Below are positions 14,058 through 21,971 of a stretch of DNA of 27,152 bases, in pieces (position 1 is the first letter of the stretch; the number at the start of each line of letters is the position of its first letter). A program made the translations under genes and the position numbers. Location: NCBI GenBank assembly GCA_035495815.1, contig DATJFH010000267.1, positions 1 through 27,152 on the forward strand, given 5' to 3'. The notes below the pieces were generated by a model. That model was not told the DNA's origin and searched no databases. It saw only the letters and a list, made by a program, of their open reading frames with translations. The DNA comes from DATJFH01 sp035495815. Lineage in GTDB: Bacteria > Acidobacteriota > Terriglobia > Bryobacterales > Bryobacteraceae.

Positions 14058-16589
14058 ATGTCCGTTCGCTTGCTCCTTGCGGTTACTGCCGCCGTTCTTT
14101 CGATTCCTGCGCCGGCAGCCGAAGCAGTGGATTTCAAGCGCGATATCGATCCGCTGCTCCGCAAGCGCTGCCACTCCTGCCATGGCGCGGTCAGCCAAAT
14201 GAGCGGCTTGCGCCTGGACAACAAAGCGTCCGCGCTCAAAGGGGGCAACTCAGGTCCGGCGCTCGTCCCCGGCAAGAGCGGTGAGAGCCGGATGCTGCGC
14301 CTGGTGGCCGGGCTCGAAGGTGTCAAGGTGATGCCGCCGGCGGGCCCCAGGCTTTCGCCGGACGAAATCGGCCTACTGCGAGCGTGGATCGACCAGGGGG
14401 CCGAGTGGCCGGACCAGGCAGCGCAAAAAACCCGCGCCACGCACTGGTCATTTCAGCCCATCCGCCGTCCACAGCCACCCAGCACGCGCAATGAAACCTG
14501 GGCGCGCAATCCTATCGACCAATTCGTGCTTGCGCGGCTCGAGCGCGAAGGGATCGAGCCCTCGCCGGAAGCCGAACGGCGAACCCTGATTCGCCGCGTG
14601 ACCTTTGACCTCACCGGGCTGCCGCCCACCGCCGATGAAGTTGACGCCTACCTGCGCGACAATCGGCCCGACGCTTATGAGCGGGTAGTGGACCGGCTGC
14701 TCGATTCCCCGCATTACGGAGAGCGGTGGGCCCGCCACTGGCTTGACCTGGCGCGTTACGCGGACAGCGACGGCTATGAGAAAGACTACGTCCGGCCGAA
14801 CGCCTGGAGGTGGCGTCATTGGGTAATCGAATCCTTCAATCGGGACAAACCGTTCGACCAGTTCACCATCGAGCAGATCGCGGGGGACCTGCTTCCGGGC
14901 GCGTCCATCGACCAGAAGATCGCGACCGGCTTTCACCGCAACACGCTCACCAACCGCGAAGGGGGCGTCAATATCGAACAGTTCCGGGTGGAACAGGTGG
15001 TGGATCGAGCCGCGACCGTCAGCACGGTCTGGCTGGGATTGTCGATGGGTTGCGCGCAATGTCACGACCACAAGTACGACCCGATCTCACAGAAGGAGTT
15101 TTATCAGCTCTACGCGTTTTTTAACAACGCGAACGAGGATCTTATCGATGCACCCCTGGCGGGTGAGATGGGGCCGTACATGCAGAGCACGCCGGCATAC
15201 CGCCGCAAGCGGGAGGAATTGCTGAAGCAGTACCGCGTCCCGGAATTGCAGGGTCCGTGGGAAGCGCGCATGAAAGAGGCGCGCGCGAATCCCGGAAAGT
15301 GGACCGATTGGGATCACGCCTACGACGCGTTTCAAAAATACCTCGATCATGCCGACCGGATCCTCGATGTCCCGGTGGAGAAGCGCTCGCAAAAATGGGC
15401 GGATTCGATCACCGATCACTTCGTGATCAACTACCACCGGGTGATCGGCAAGGACGAGTGGAAGGAGCTCAAATTCACCGAACTGCGCAAGAAACTGAAC
15501 GAGCTGAGCGATCAGTATCCCGCGCTGAGTGAGGCGCCGGTGATTTCCGAGGATCCATCGATTGTCCGGAAATCCCATGTTCATATCCGAGGCGACTGGC
15601 GCGCGAAGGGCGACGAAGTACAGCCCGGGGTGCCGGGCTTCCTGCATCAGCCGGCGGCCAAGCCTGCCACTCGGATTGATTTGGCCAAGTGGCTCGTTGC
15701 ACCGGACAATCCGCTCACGGCGCGTGTGACCGTCAACCGCTTCTGGCAGGAATTGTTTGGGCGCGGGCTGGTCCGCACGACGGGCGATTTCGGAGCACAG
15801 GGCGAGAAAACATCGCACCCGGAACTGCTTGACTGGCTGGCCGGACGCTTTATCGACGGCGGCTGGCGTATCAAGTCGCTGCACAAGTTGATGGTCATGT
15901 CGGCGACATATCGCCAGTCCTCTCGCGCACGTCCGGCGACGGACACGCGCGATCCGGACAATACGCTGCTCGCCCGCCAAATCCGTCTGCGGCTTCCGGC
16001 GGAGTCGGTGCGCGATGCTGCTCTCAAGGTCAGCGACTTGCTGTTTCCAGCCGTGGGGGGAAAGAGCGTTCGTCCGCCAATACCGCAGGGCGTCGTAGAC
16101 CTTTCCTATGGCGGCTCGGTGAAGTGGCCGGAATCGAGCGGCCGCGATCGTTACCGCCGCGGACTGTACATCTTGTTCCAGCGCACCGTGCCGTACCCGA
16201 TGCTCATGAATTTCGACCAACCGGACGCCAACGCCGCGGCGTGCCGGCGCGAGCGTTCGAATACGCCGCTGCAGGCGTTGAATCTCCTGAACGATCCTGT
16301 TTTTGTGGAGGCGGCGCAGGCGCTTGCGGCACGAGTCCTTTCCCAACAGGGTGGCGATCCGGTAGGGCGGCTCTTCGAACTGGCTCTGGCCCGGACTCCA
16401 AGCCCGCGCGAGCGCGAGTGGGTCGAGTCCTATCTTCGCCACCAGGACAAGTTGCTCGAGCAGAATCCCAAGCAGGCCGAAGAGATGTTCCCCCTGGAGA
16501 TACCCGGCCACAACCGAATCGAGGCCGCCTCCTGGACCGCGCTCGCGAGCGCGATCCTCAACACCGATGAATTCATTACCAGGGAATAG
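14058..16589 (+). CDS. PSCyt1-DUF1549-DUF1553 secreted cytochrome-like protein (pair 2)
   Basis: An 843-residue exported protein. It has a signal peptide (about residues 1-23), then a PSCyt1 cytochrome c-like domain with CHSCH (C38, C41, H42) and later VMPPAGPRLS, which offers the Met commonly acting as distal haem ligand. DUF1549 follows (PIDQFVLARLEREGIEPS, RVTFDLTGLPPTADEVD, ending GCAQCHDHKYDPIS with C332, C335, H336), then a charged spacer (about 370-530) and DUF1553 (NRFWQELFGRGLVRTTGDFG, NTPLQALNLLNDPVFVEAAQ). The end LNTDEFITRE is typical. Start ATG 14058 has AAGGTGACC directly before it; GTG 14052 is an alternative. Two CxxCH motifs suggest covalent haem and an electron-transfer role; the reaction is unknown. 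It precedes its DUF1501 partner by 6 nt. Confidence 0.9.
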   Translation: MSVRLLLAVTAAVLSIPAPAAEAVDFKRDIDPLLRKRCHSCHGAVSQMSGLRLDNKASALKGGNSGPALVPGKSGESRMLRLVAGLEGVKVMPPAGPRLSPDEIGLLRAWIDQGAEWPDQAAQKTRATHWSFQPIRRPQPPSTRNETWARNPIDQFVLARLEREGIEPSPEAERRTLIRRVTFDLTGLPPTADEVDAYLRDNRPDAYERVVDRLLDSPHYGERWARHWLDLARYADSDGYEKDYVRPNAWRWRHWVIESFNRDKPFDQFTIEQIAGDLLPGASIDQKIATGFHRNTLTNREGGVNIEQFRVEQVVDRAATVSTVWLGLSMGCAQCHDHKYDPISQKEFYQLYAFFNNANEDLIDAPLAGEMGPYMQSTPAYRRKREELLKQYRVPELQGPWEARMKEARANPGKWTDWDHAYDAFQKYLDHADRILDVPVEKRSQKWADSITDHFVINYHRVIGKDEWKELKFTELRKKLNELSDQYPALSEAPVISEDPSIVRKSHVHIRGDWRAKGDEVQPGVPGFLHQPAAKPATRIDLAKWLVAPDNPLTARVTVNRFWQELFGRGLVRTTGDFGAQGEKTSHPELLDWLAGRFIDGGWRIKSLHKLMVMSATYRQSSRARPATDTRDPDNTLLARQIRLRLPAESVRDAALKVSDLLFPAVGGKSVRPPIPQGVVDLSYGGSVKWPESSGRDRYRRGLYILFQRTVPYPMLMNFDQPDANAAACRRERSNTPLQALNLLNDPVFVEAAQALAARVLSQQGGDPVGRLFELALARTPSPREREWVESYLRHQDKLLEQNPKQAEEMFPLEIPGHNRIEAASWTALASAILNTDEFITRE

Positions 16590-16595
16590 ACAACC

Positions 16596-18026
16596 ATGCG
16601 ACTCAGCGACCACCTGATCGGCGAAACACGCCGCGACTTTTTTCGTAAATTGCCGGGCGGCGTGGGAATGCTTGGACTGGCGCACGTAATGGCAGCAGAG
16701 GGACGCACCGCTGACAACGTCCCGGCGAATCCGCTCGCGCCCCGCGAACCGCACTTTCCAGGCAAAGCCAAGAACGTGATCTTTCTATTCCAGGAGGGTG
16801 GTCCAAGCCAGATCGATCTGTACGATCCCAAGCCCGCGCTCAGGAAACTGCACGGGCAGCCGCTGCCCGAATCCATGACGAAAGGCCTGACACTCGCGTT
16901 CGTTAAACGGGACGCAAAAGTGCTCGGCTCGGAGCGCACGTTCACGCCCCGGGGTAAGTCGGGAATCGAGTACTCGGACTACCTGCCGCACATCGGCTCG
17001 TGCGCCGACGACATCTGCCTGATCCGATCGACTTTCACGGAAGCCTTCAATCATCATCCCGGGCAGTCTCTGCTTTTCAGCGGATCCACGCAGTTCGGCC
17101 GCCCTACGGTGGGCTCCTGGGTATCGTACGGGCTCGGCAGCCAATCGGAGAATCTGCCTGGATTTGTGGTGCTCAACTCGGGACGCGGAACCAGCGGCGG
17201 GTCGATGAACTGGGCCAGCGGCTTTCTTCCCTCCACGTATCAAGGCGTCGTTTTTCGAAGCGGCGGATCGCCGATTCTGTATCTGCCGAATCCGCCGGGG
17301 GTCAGCCGTGAGACGCAGCGTGCGCGGCTCGATCTTATCCGCCAGTTAAACCAGGAACGCGTCGAAGTTACCGGCGATACCGGAATCTCGTCTCGAATTC
17401 ACTCGTACGAGCTGGCTTTTCGCATGCAGATGAATGCTCCGCAATTGCTCGATTTTTCGAAAGAATCCGCCGCTACGCTCGAGATGTACGGCGTCAACAA
17501 AGAGCCGACCCGTCCGTACGCGGTGAACTGCCTGCTGGCGCGCCGCATGGTGGAAGCCGGCGTGCGGTTCGTGATGCTCGCCCATGCCAGTTGGGACGAC
17601 CATCAGGAGTTGAACAAGAAACTGAAGAAGAATTGCGACATTACCGATCAGCCGGTAGCCGCTCTGATAAAGGATTTGAAGCAGCGCGGTCTGCTCGATA
17701 CGACGCTGGTTGTCTGGGCGGGCGAGTTCGGGCGTACGCCGATGGGCCAACTGGAGCGCACCGACGAAGATCCGGGCCGGGACCATCACCCCAACTGCTT
17801 CAGCACCTGGATGGCGGGCGGCGGCGTCCGTGGCGGGCAGGTTATCGGCCGATCGGACGATATCGGTCTTAGAGTCGCTGAAGACAAAGTGCACGTTCAC
17901 GACATGCAGGCGACGTTGTTACATTGCCTGGGACTCGACCATAAGCGTCTCACTTACCGGCACATGGGCCGTGATTTCCGTCTTACCGATGTGGAAGGAA
18001 ACGTCGTAAGAAAGATGCTTGCCTGA
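16596..18026 (+). CDS. DUF1501 family protein, Tat-exported (pair 2)
   Basis: A 476-residue member of the phosphatase/sulfatase-like DUF1501 family. ETRRDFFRKLPGGVGMLGLA (residues 10-29) is a good Tat signal with R12-R13 followed by Phe-Phe. Family motifs are NVIFLFQEGGPSQIDLYDPK, ASWDDHQELN, VWAGEFGRTPMGQ, GRDHHPNCFSTWMAGGGVRG and VHDMQATLLHCLGLDHKRLT. The Asp/His residues in these are the candidate metal ligands. The ATG has AGGGA at 16582-16586, 9 nt upstream. It is closer to the common planctomycete/acidobacterial form than copy 1 is. Together with the upstream gene it would act in the periplasm, exported folded through Tat. The substrate is unknown. Confidence 0.9.
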   Translation: MRLSDHLIGETRRDFFRKLPGGVGMLGLAHVMAAEGRTADNVPANPLAPREPHFPGKAKNVIFLFQEGGPSQIDLYDPKPALRKLHGQPLPESMTKGLTLAFVKRDAKVLGSERTFTPRGKSGIEYSDYLPHIGSCADDICLIRSTFTEAFNHHPGQSLLFSGSTQFGRPTVGSWVSYGLGSQSENLPGFVVLNSGRGTSGGSMNWASGFLPSTYQGVVFRSGGSPILYLPNPPGVSRETQRARLDLIRQLNQERVEVTGDTGISSRIHSYELAFRMQMNAPQLLDFSKESAATLEMYGVNKEPTRPYAVNCLLARRMVEAGVRFVMLAHASWDDHQELNKKLKKNCDITDQPVAALIKDLKQRGLLDTTLVVWAGEFGRTPMGQLERTDEDPGRDHHPNCFSTWMAGGGVRGGQVIGRSDDIGLRVAEDKVHVHDMQATLLHCLGLDHKRLTYRHMGRDFRLTDVEGNVVRKMLA

Positions 18027-18047
18027 AGCTGGTGAGTTCGAGCGCTG

Positions 18048-18941
18048 CTACAGCAGGCCGCGGACTGCGGCCACTACCAGCTCCGGCTCGTCGAGATGGA
18101 TCCAGTGGCCGCTCTTCTGCGCTATTACGTGGCGCAAATTGGCGGCATAACGCTCCAAACCCGTCGCTTCCTTGCGGCCCGATGTGAGCGCGACAACCGG
18201 GATGCCGGCCAGCGGCCGGGCGGCGTAAAGCTCGGCAGCGGCTTCCGGCAGCGACTCAAAATGCGCGGCCATTCCCAGGAAGGATTTGGGATTCGACCAG
18301 TGCGCGGCCACCATCGGCCAGACTTCAGGCGGCATTTTACCAACCTCACCGGCCAGCCGCTTCATGACGGAGAGTCCGCGGCCGCTGGCAGCGCCTCCAA
18401 TCGCCTTGGGAAGCCAGCGGGCACCGCCCAGCAGAGACTGCAAACACCAGCCGACCAGGCCGGTCCGGGCAAGGAACGCGCCGCGGCGGGAGAGCCGGAT
18501 GCCGCGGTCGAGTGTCCGGGCGCGCGCCTGGGTCATCGGATGCCACTCCTCCGGCAGCAAGGGATCCACCAGAACGAGTCCGGCGATCTCCTCCGGGTAA
18601 CGCTCGGAGTAGGCGCGGACGACGAATGCGCCGAACGAATGCGCGACCAGGATGTACGGGGGCGGAAGCGCGGCGGCGGTCAGCAATGCGCGGAGATCGC
18701 CGGCGAGGCCCGCCAGGGTCAAACGGGAGACAGCGGGGTCGCTCCAGCCGAGGCCTGAGCGGTCGTAGCTGACCACGCGCGTAAAGCCGGCAATCTGTTC
18801 CTGGATCGTCCGCCAGCTCAGGCTGGTGGCGGCGATGCCGGCTTCCAGCACGACCACGGGGCTGCCGGCGCCGCTCTCCTGGAGATGCAGCCGGCGTCCG
18901 CCGATATCCACCAGCCGTCCGGGCGGCGGGAATGCGCGCAT
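18048..18941 (-). CDS. Alpha/beta hydrolase
   Basis: A 297-residue alpha/beta-hydrolase-fold enzyme. The oxyanion region is VVVLEAGIAATSLSW, followed by VVSYDRSGLGWSD, a classic strand-turn of the family. The nucleophile elbow is VAHSFGAF with S102, where the first Gly of GxSxG is replaced by Ala as in many relatives. The catalytic His is most likely H279 in KSGHWIHLDEPE. The acid residue is less clear: the usual place after strand six reads VVALTSGR with no Asp, so another acid may serve. No signal peptide. Its start follows the stop of the upstream membrane protein by 1 nt, so it is probably translationally coupled. Substrate unknown; esterase or epoxide/lactone hydrolysis are possible. Confidence 0.83.
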   Translation of the reverse strand: MRAFPPPGRLVDIGGRRLHLQESGAGSPVVVLEAGIAATSLSWRTIQEQIAGFTRVVSYDRSGLGWSDPAVSRLTLAGLAGDLRALLTAAALPPPYILVAHSFGAFVVRAYSERYPEEIAGLVLVDPLLPEEWHPMTQARARTLDRGIRLSRRGAFLARTGLVGWCLQSLLGGARWLPKAIGGAASGRGLSVMKRLAGEVGKMPPEVWPMVAAHWSNPKSFLGMAAHFESLPEAAAELYAARPLAGIPVVALTSGRKEATGLERYAANLRHVIAQKSGHWIHLDEPELVVAAVRGLL

Positions 18942-18942
18942 G

Positions 18943-19653
18943 TCAATCGGAAACGGCCAGCTCGCCGGGAACGATGCGCCGGGTTCGGGGCAGCAGCCCG
19001 CGGCGCGCCATCAGACCGGTGACGGCGAGGATGGCCACAAACACGATCAGCTTGAGAACATCGCCCGCCTTGCCGGGGGGCAAGGTGATCCAGAGCATGC
19101 CCAACGCCGGCTGGGCGAAGCAAACCGCCCAGACCGAGCCGTAAAAATACCGGCGTTCGTGGCCTTCTCCGCTGGTCGAGGGCTTGACTCGAGGCAGCAT
19201 CCCCAGGGCGCCGAGAGTCCAGATAACGATCGCCAGGGGGAAGTAGGCGGTCTCGTAGATCTGGCGGAGCCGCCAGTGGCCGTTGGCGATGGCGTCCAGT
19301 ATTCCCGCCAGGTTGAGCAGCGCGTAGGTGATCAGCGCGCTCCAGGCGAAGGTGTAGCAGACGCGCCGGTACAGCGGGTTGGGTTTGTCCTCGGTGAAAC
19401 GGATAATATACGGCCTCGGCTCGACACCCGGCAGGCGGCCGCGCAAGCCGGCGATCCCGGTTGCCGCCAGGACTACCGCCAGCCACGCCGCGGTAGCGGT
19501 CGAGAAGCCGTACGCGAAAAGCTGGAAGGTGAGGGGACCGGGCGCAAGGAAGAAGACCCAGATCCAGATTGGCCAGTGGGCCAGCCGGTAGCTGAGCTTG
19601 TTGCGGTCGCGAAGCTTTCGCGCGCCGGCCAGTTCGACTTTGACGTTGGGCAT
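18943..19653 (-). CDS. Polytopic membrane protein of unknown function, 5' end possibly frameshifted
   Basis: A protein of 236 residues in the reading given, with about six hydrophobic segments (for example HWPIWIWVFFLAPGPLTF, AWLAVVLAATGIAGL, FAWSALITYALLNLAGIL, FPLAIVIWTLGALGML, FAQPALGMLWITLP, LIVFVAILAVTGLMA). I do not recognise a named family. ATG 19653 has no ribosome site. Upstream, AAGGAGA precedes an ATG at 19697 that reads MYRMG, then leaves this frame at a run of four G. One additional G would join MYRMG to the in-frame peptide EAVHRTNFKK and then to this protein. So the true start may be 19697, with an indel in the assembly or a real mutation. It is followed directly by the alpha/beta hydrolase gene. 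Confidence 0.7.
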   Translation of the reverse strand: MPNVKVELAGARKLRDRNKLSYRLAHWPIWIWVFFLAPGPLTFQLFAYGFSTATAAWLAVVLAATGIAGLRGRLPGVEPRPYIIRFTEDKPNPLYRRVCYTFAWSALITYALLNLAGILDAIANGHWRLRQIYETAYFPLAIVIWTLGALGMLPRVKPSTSGEGHERRYFYGSVWAVCFAQPALGMLWITLPPGKAGDVLKLIVFVAILAVTGLMARRGLLPRTRRIVPGELAVSD

Positions 19654-19697
19654 TTTCTTGAAATTCGTCCGGTGAACCGCCTCCCCATACGGTACAT
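19654..19697 (-). other. Probable out-of-frame 5' extension of the membrane protein gene
   Basis: On the minus strand ATG 19697 has AAGGAGA ending 4 nt upstream. Its frame reads MYRMG and then moves out of register at the C-run 19683-19686. In the membrane protein frame the same bases encode a peptide-like stretch GEAVHRTNFKK leading into MPNVKVELAG, which looks coding. A single-base indel is the simplest explanation. Confidence 0.4.
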
Positions 19698-19787
19698 CGG
19701 TTCTCCTTACCCGATGCAGGGGACCGGGCGTCCTCCAGGATAACGCGGGTGCGACTTCTCATCGTGCTTCTCAATCAGCGCTGAAAA

Positions 19788-19835
19788 TTCTGTTATGCTG
19801 CATCGACAGAAGTTCTGAAAATCCGATCGGGGAGG
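19788..19835 (+). promoter_or_regulatory. -10-like box in an inverted repeat, and ribosome site for the DUF1579-like gene
   Basis: TTCTGT (19788-19793) and ACAGAA (19806-19811) are inverted repeats around TATGCT (19794-19799), a possible -10 box. GGGGAGG at 19829-19835 is a strong ribosome site 9 nt before ATG 19845. The gap 19698-19787 holds nothing else I can identify. Confidence 0.4.
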
Positions 19836-19844
19836 ATATTGAAA

Positions 19845-20414
19845 ATGAGAATGAAAGTAAGTTCGACGATAGTGATCGCCGTCCTGGCGTGTTCGGCTGC
19901 CTTCGGTCAGGAGAAGTCCGCGGCCAAGAAAAAAGATGCGGGCATGCCGCCGGCGCCAAAACCGGCGGCCGAAATGAAGGAGCTGCGCGACCTGGTGGGC
20001 ACATGGAAGTCCGACGAGAAATTCGATCCCAGCCCCTTCATGCCGGCGGGTGGGAGCGCCTCGGGCGTCAATACCGTGCGCCTTGGCCCGGGCGGGTTCT
20101 CGGTCCTGATGGAACAAAAATCCAAGAGCGCGATGGGGGACTTTGTCGGACACGGCGTGATGACCTGGGACCCCAACGAGAAAGCCTACAAGACCGTGTG
20201 GACAGATTCCATGACACCGGGCTTGGTAATGACCACGGGACGCAAACAGGGCGACAAAGTGGTCTACACCGGTGAAGCCATGCTGGCCGGCAAGAAGGTT
20301 TCTATAAAGGACGTGATTTCCGATCGCACGGCGAACTCTTACGTCCTGACGTCCTACATGAACGACGGCTCGGGCGAAAAGAGAACCATGACGATCAAGT
20401 TCACGAAGCAATAA
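19845..20414 (+). CDS. Secreted DUF1579-like protein
   Basis: A 189-residue exported protein. The signal peptide covers about residues 1-21 (VSSTIVIAVLACSAAFGQ). After a Lys/Pro/Ala-rich linker, ELRDLVGTWKSDEKFDP starts a lipocalin-like beta-barrel of the DUF1579 type, with later strands such as GHGVMTWDPNEKAYKTVW and DVISDRTANSYVLTSYM. The family is common in acidobacteria and usually occurs alone; a ligand-binding role is guessed from the fold, no enzyme activity is known. ATG 19845 is chosen because of the ribosome site at 19829-19835; an in-frame TTG lies at 19839. The gene is convergent with the Gfo/Idh gene, with 5 nt between stops. Confidence 0.75.
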   Translation: MRMKVSSTIVIAVLACSAAFGQEKSAAKKKDAGMPPAPKPAAEMKELRDLVGTWKSDEKFDPSPFMPAGGSASGVNTVRLGPGGFSVLMEQKSKSAMGDFVGHGVMTWDPNEKAYKTVWTDSMTPGLVMTTGRKQGDKVVYTGEAMLAGKKVSIKDVISDRTANSYVLTSYMNDGSGEKRTMTIKFTKQ

Positions 20415-20419
20415 GCGGA

Positions 20420-21946
20420 TTACAGCTTCAACTCCCAGCCCTTCCGGAACACGGGCTTTACGTACTTGTTGGCCTCGGCGCTATTGGTGAAGCGAACATT
20501 CCGGCTGTCCCATTCGAGCCTGCCCGGGACGCGGAAGGCGATCACGCCGAGCAGCATCCACTCGGCGTAGGGCCCGGCGATTCCGAAGTGCGAGCAGGAG
20601 GGTTCACCGCCCTTGCAGTACCGCACCCAGTCCCTCATGTGGCCCGGCGACCGGGTTAGCAGCTGCGGAGGGAGCGCGTAGTCCTTCCATCGGGAGGCGG
20701 GCAGCAGTTGCACGCCCTCGCCCCGGGAGACAGTGGTCATGATTCCCTTGGTCCCGACGAACACGGCGCCGTTGCTGGTCAGGATGCCGGGCTGCGCCGG
20801 CGCCGTCCCCGGACCGAAGACAGCAACTCCCGGTCCGCCGGCCCCCAGGCGCGGCCCGCCGGTCTTCGCGGCGCTCTTGCGTCCGCCGCCGCCCCCGCGC
20901 GTCCTGACGCCCATGGACGGGCGGCCCTTATCGTCCAGGTTGTCGCTGGGCGGCAGAATGGTCTCGCTCTCCATGCCCGGAACGTGATACGCTTCCGGAT
21001 CTCCGGGCTGCGCCGAATCGTGCCAGTAGACCGCGACCGCCGGCATCCCGCCGCGTGCCGGAAAATCGAAGCGAATGACCGCGCGGTCCGGAAACGTCAG
21101 CTTGCTCCGGTTGGCGTCGCGCAGCAACTCCACACTCGACGGCGCGCCGAGCTGCAGCGCCAGGTTCACCGGACCCATGGTATGAATGCCCCAGTTTCCG
21201 ATCTGCCCGGTGCCGAAGTCGAAAAAGCCCCGCCAGTTGTAAGGAGTGTACTCGGCGCTGTAGGGACGCATGGCCGCTTCCCCCAGCCACAAGTCCCAAT
21301 CCAGATTCTTCGGAACGCCGGCCTCGGGCGGACCTTCCTGACGGCCGGTCGGATGAGTGCCGGGCGAACAGGAGACGTGCACCTCCTTCACGTCCCCGAT
21401 GGCGCCGGACCAGACCATCTCCGCCGCCACCCGAATACTCTCGTGCGAGTAGCCCTGATTGCCCATCTGGGTGGCCACTTTATATTTGGCCGCAGCGTCC
21501 TGCATCAGCCGCGCTTCCCAGGGCGTGCGGGTGAGCGGCTTCTCCAGGTAGACATGCTTCCCGCGCTGCATGCAGGCCAGGGCGACGGTGGCATGCATGT
21601 GATCCGGAATGCCGATCGTGCAGGCGTCGATGTTCTTGCCTTCCTTGTCGAGCATCACGCGGAAGTCCTTGTACTTTGGGGCCTGGTGGAAGCGCTGAAA
21701 ACTCGCGGCGGCGCGGTTCTCGTCCACATCGCACAGAGCTACGATGCTCTCCGTCGCCGCCGCCTCGCCGAGGATCGCCGCGCCGCGGCCTCCACAGCCG
21801 ATGGCGGCCACGTTCAGTTTGTCGTAATATGGCTTGTAGCCGAGCGCCCTCAAGGACGGCACGGAGCCGAACCCGCCCGTTGGAACCGCCCCCGCGAGCA
21901 GTGTCCCGAAGAAGAAACGCCGCCTGGAAACCGAATCGTCAGTCAT
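20420..21946 (-). CDS. Gfo/Idh/MocA family oxidoreductase with Tat-type signal
   Basis: A 508-residue NAD(P)-dependent oxidoreductase of the glucose-fructose oxidoreductase/inositol dehydrogenase/MocA family. SRRRFFFGTLLAGAVPTGG (residues 7-25) is a Tat-like signal, so the enzyme acts in the periplasm with a tightly bound cofactor. The Rossmann fold shows AAIGCGGRG (48-55) and the catalytic-domain motif EKPLTR (135-140). FFDFGTGQIGNWGIHTMGPV belongs to the C-terminal sheet domain. Residues about 347-388 are an unusual Gly/Arg/Pro-rich insertion. I chose ATG 21946 (CGGAG upstream); a TTG at 21964 is in frame. It lies 25 nt after the M19 peptidase stop and is probably in its operon. Typical substrates are sugars or polyols; none can be named here. 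Confidence 0.88.
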   Translation of the reverse strand: MTDDSVSRRRFFFGTLLAGAVPTGGFGSVPSLRALGYKPYYDKLNVAAIGCGGRGAAILGEAAATESIVALCDVDENRAAASFQRFHQAPKYKDFRVMLDKEGKNIDACTIGIPDHMHATVALACMQRGKHVYLEKPLTRTPWEARLMQDAAAKYKVATQMGNQGYSHESIRVAAEMVWSGAIGDVKEVHVSCSPGTHPTGRQEGPPEAGVPKNLDWDLWLGEAAMRPYSAEYTPYNWRGFFDFGTGQIGNWGIHTMGPVNLALQLGAPSSVELLRDANRSKLTFPDRAVIRFDFPARGGMPAVAVYWHDSAQPGDPEAYHVPGMESETILPPSDNLDDKGRPSMGVRTRGGGGGRKSAAKTGGPRLGAGGPGVAVFGPGTAPAQPGILTSNGAVFVGTKGIMTTVSRGEGVQLLPASRWKDYALPPQLLTRSPGHMRDWVRYCKGGEPSCSHFGIAGPYAEWMLLGVIAFRVPGRLEWDSRNVRFTNSAEANKYVKPVFRKGWELKL

Positions 21947-21971
21947 GTCCGTGCGCTCCGTCAAACAGTAT

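Noticed and set aside
15087..16754. 555-residue open frame on the minus strand
   Set aside because: It is antisense to the well-supported DUF1549/DUF1553 gene and shows no recognisable motif or ribosome site.
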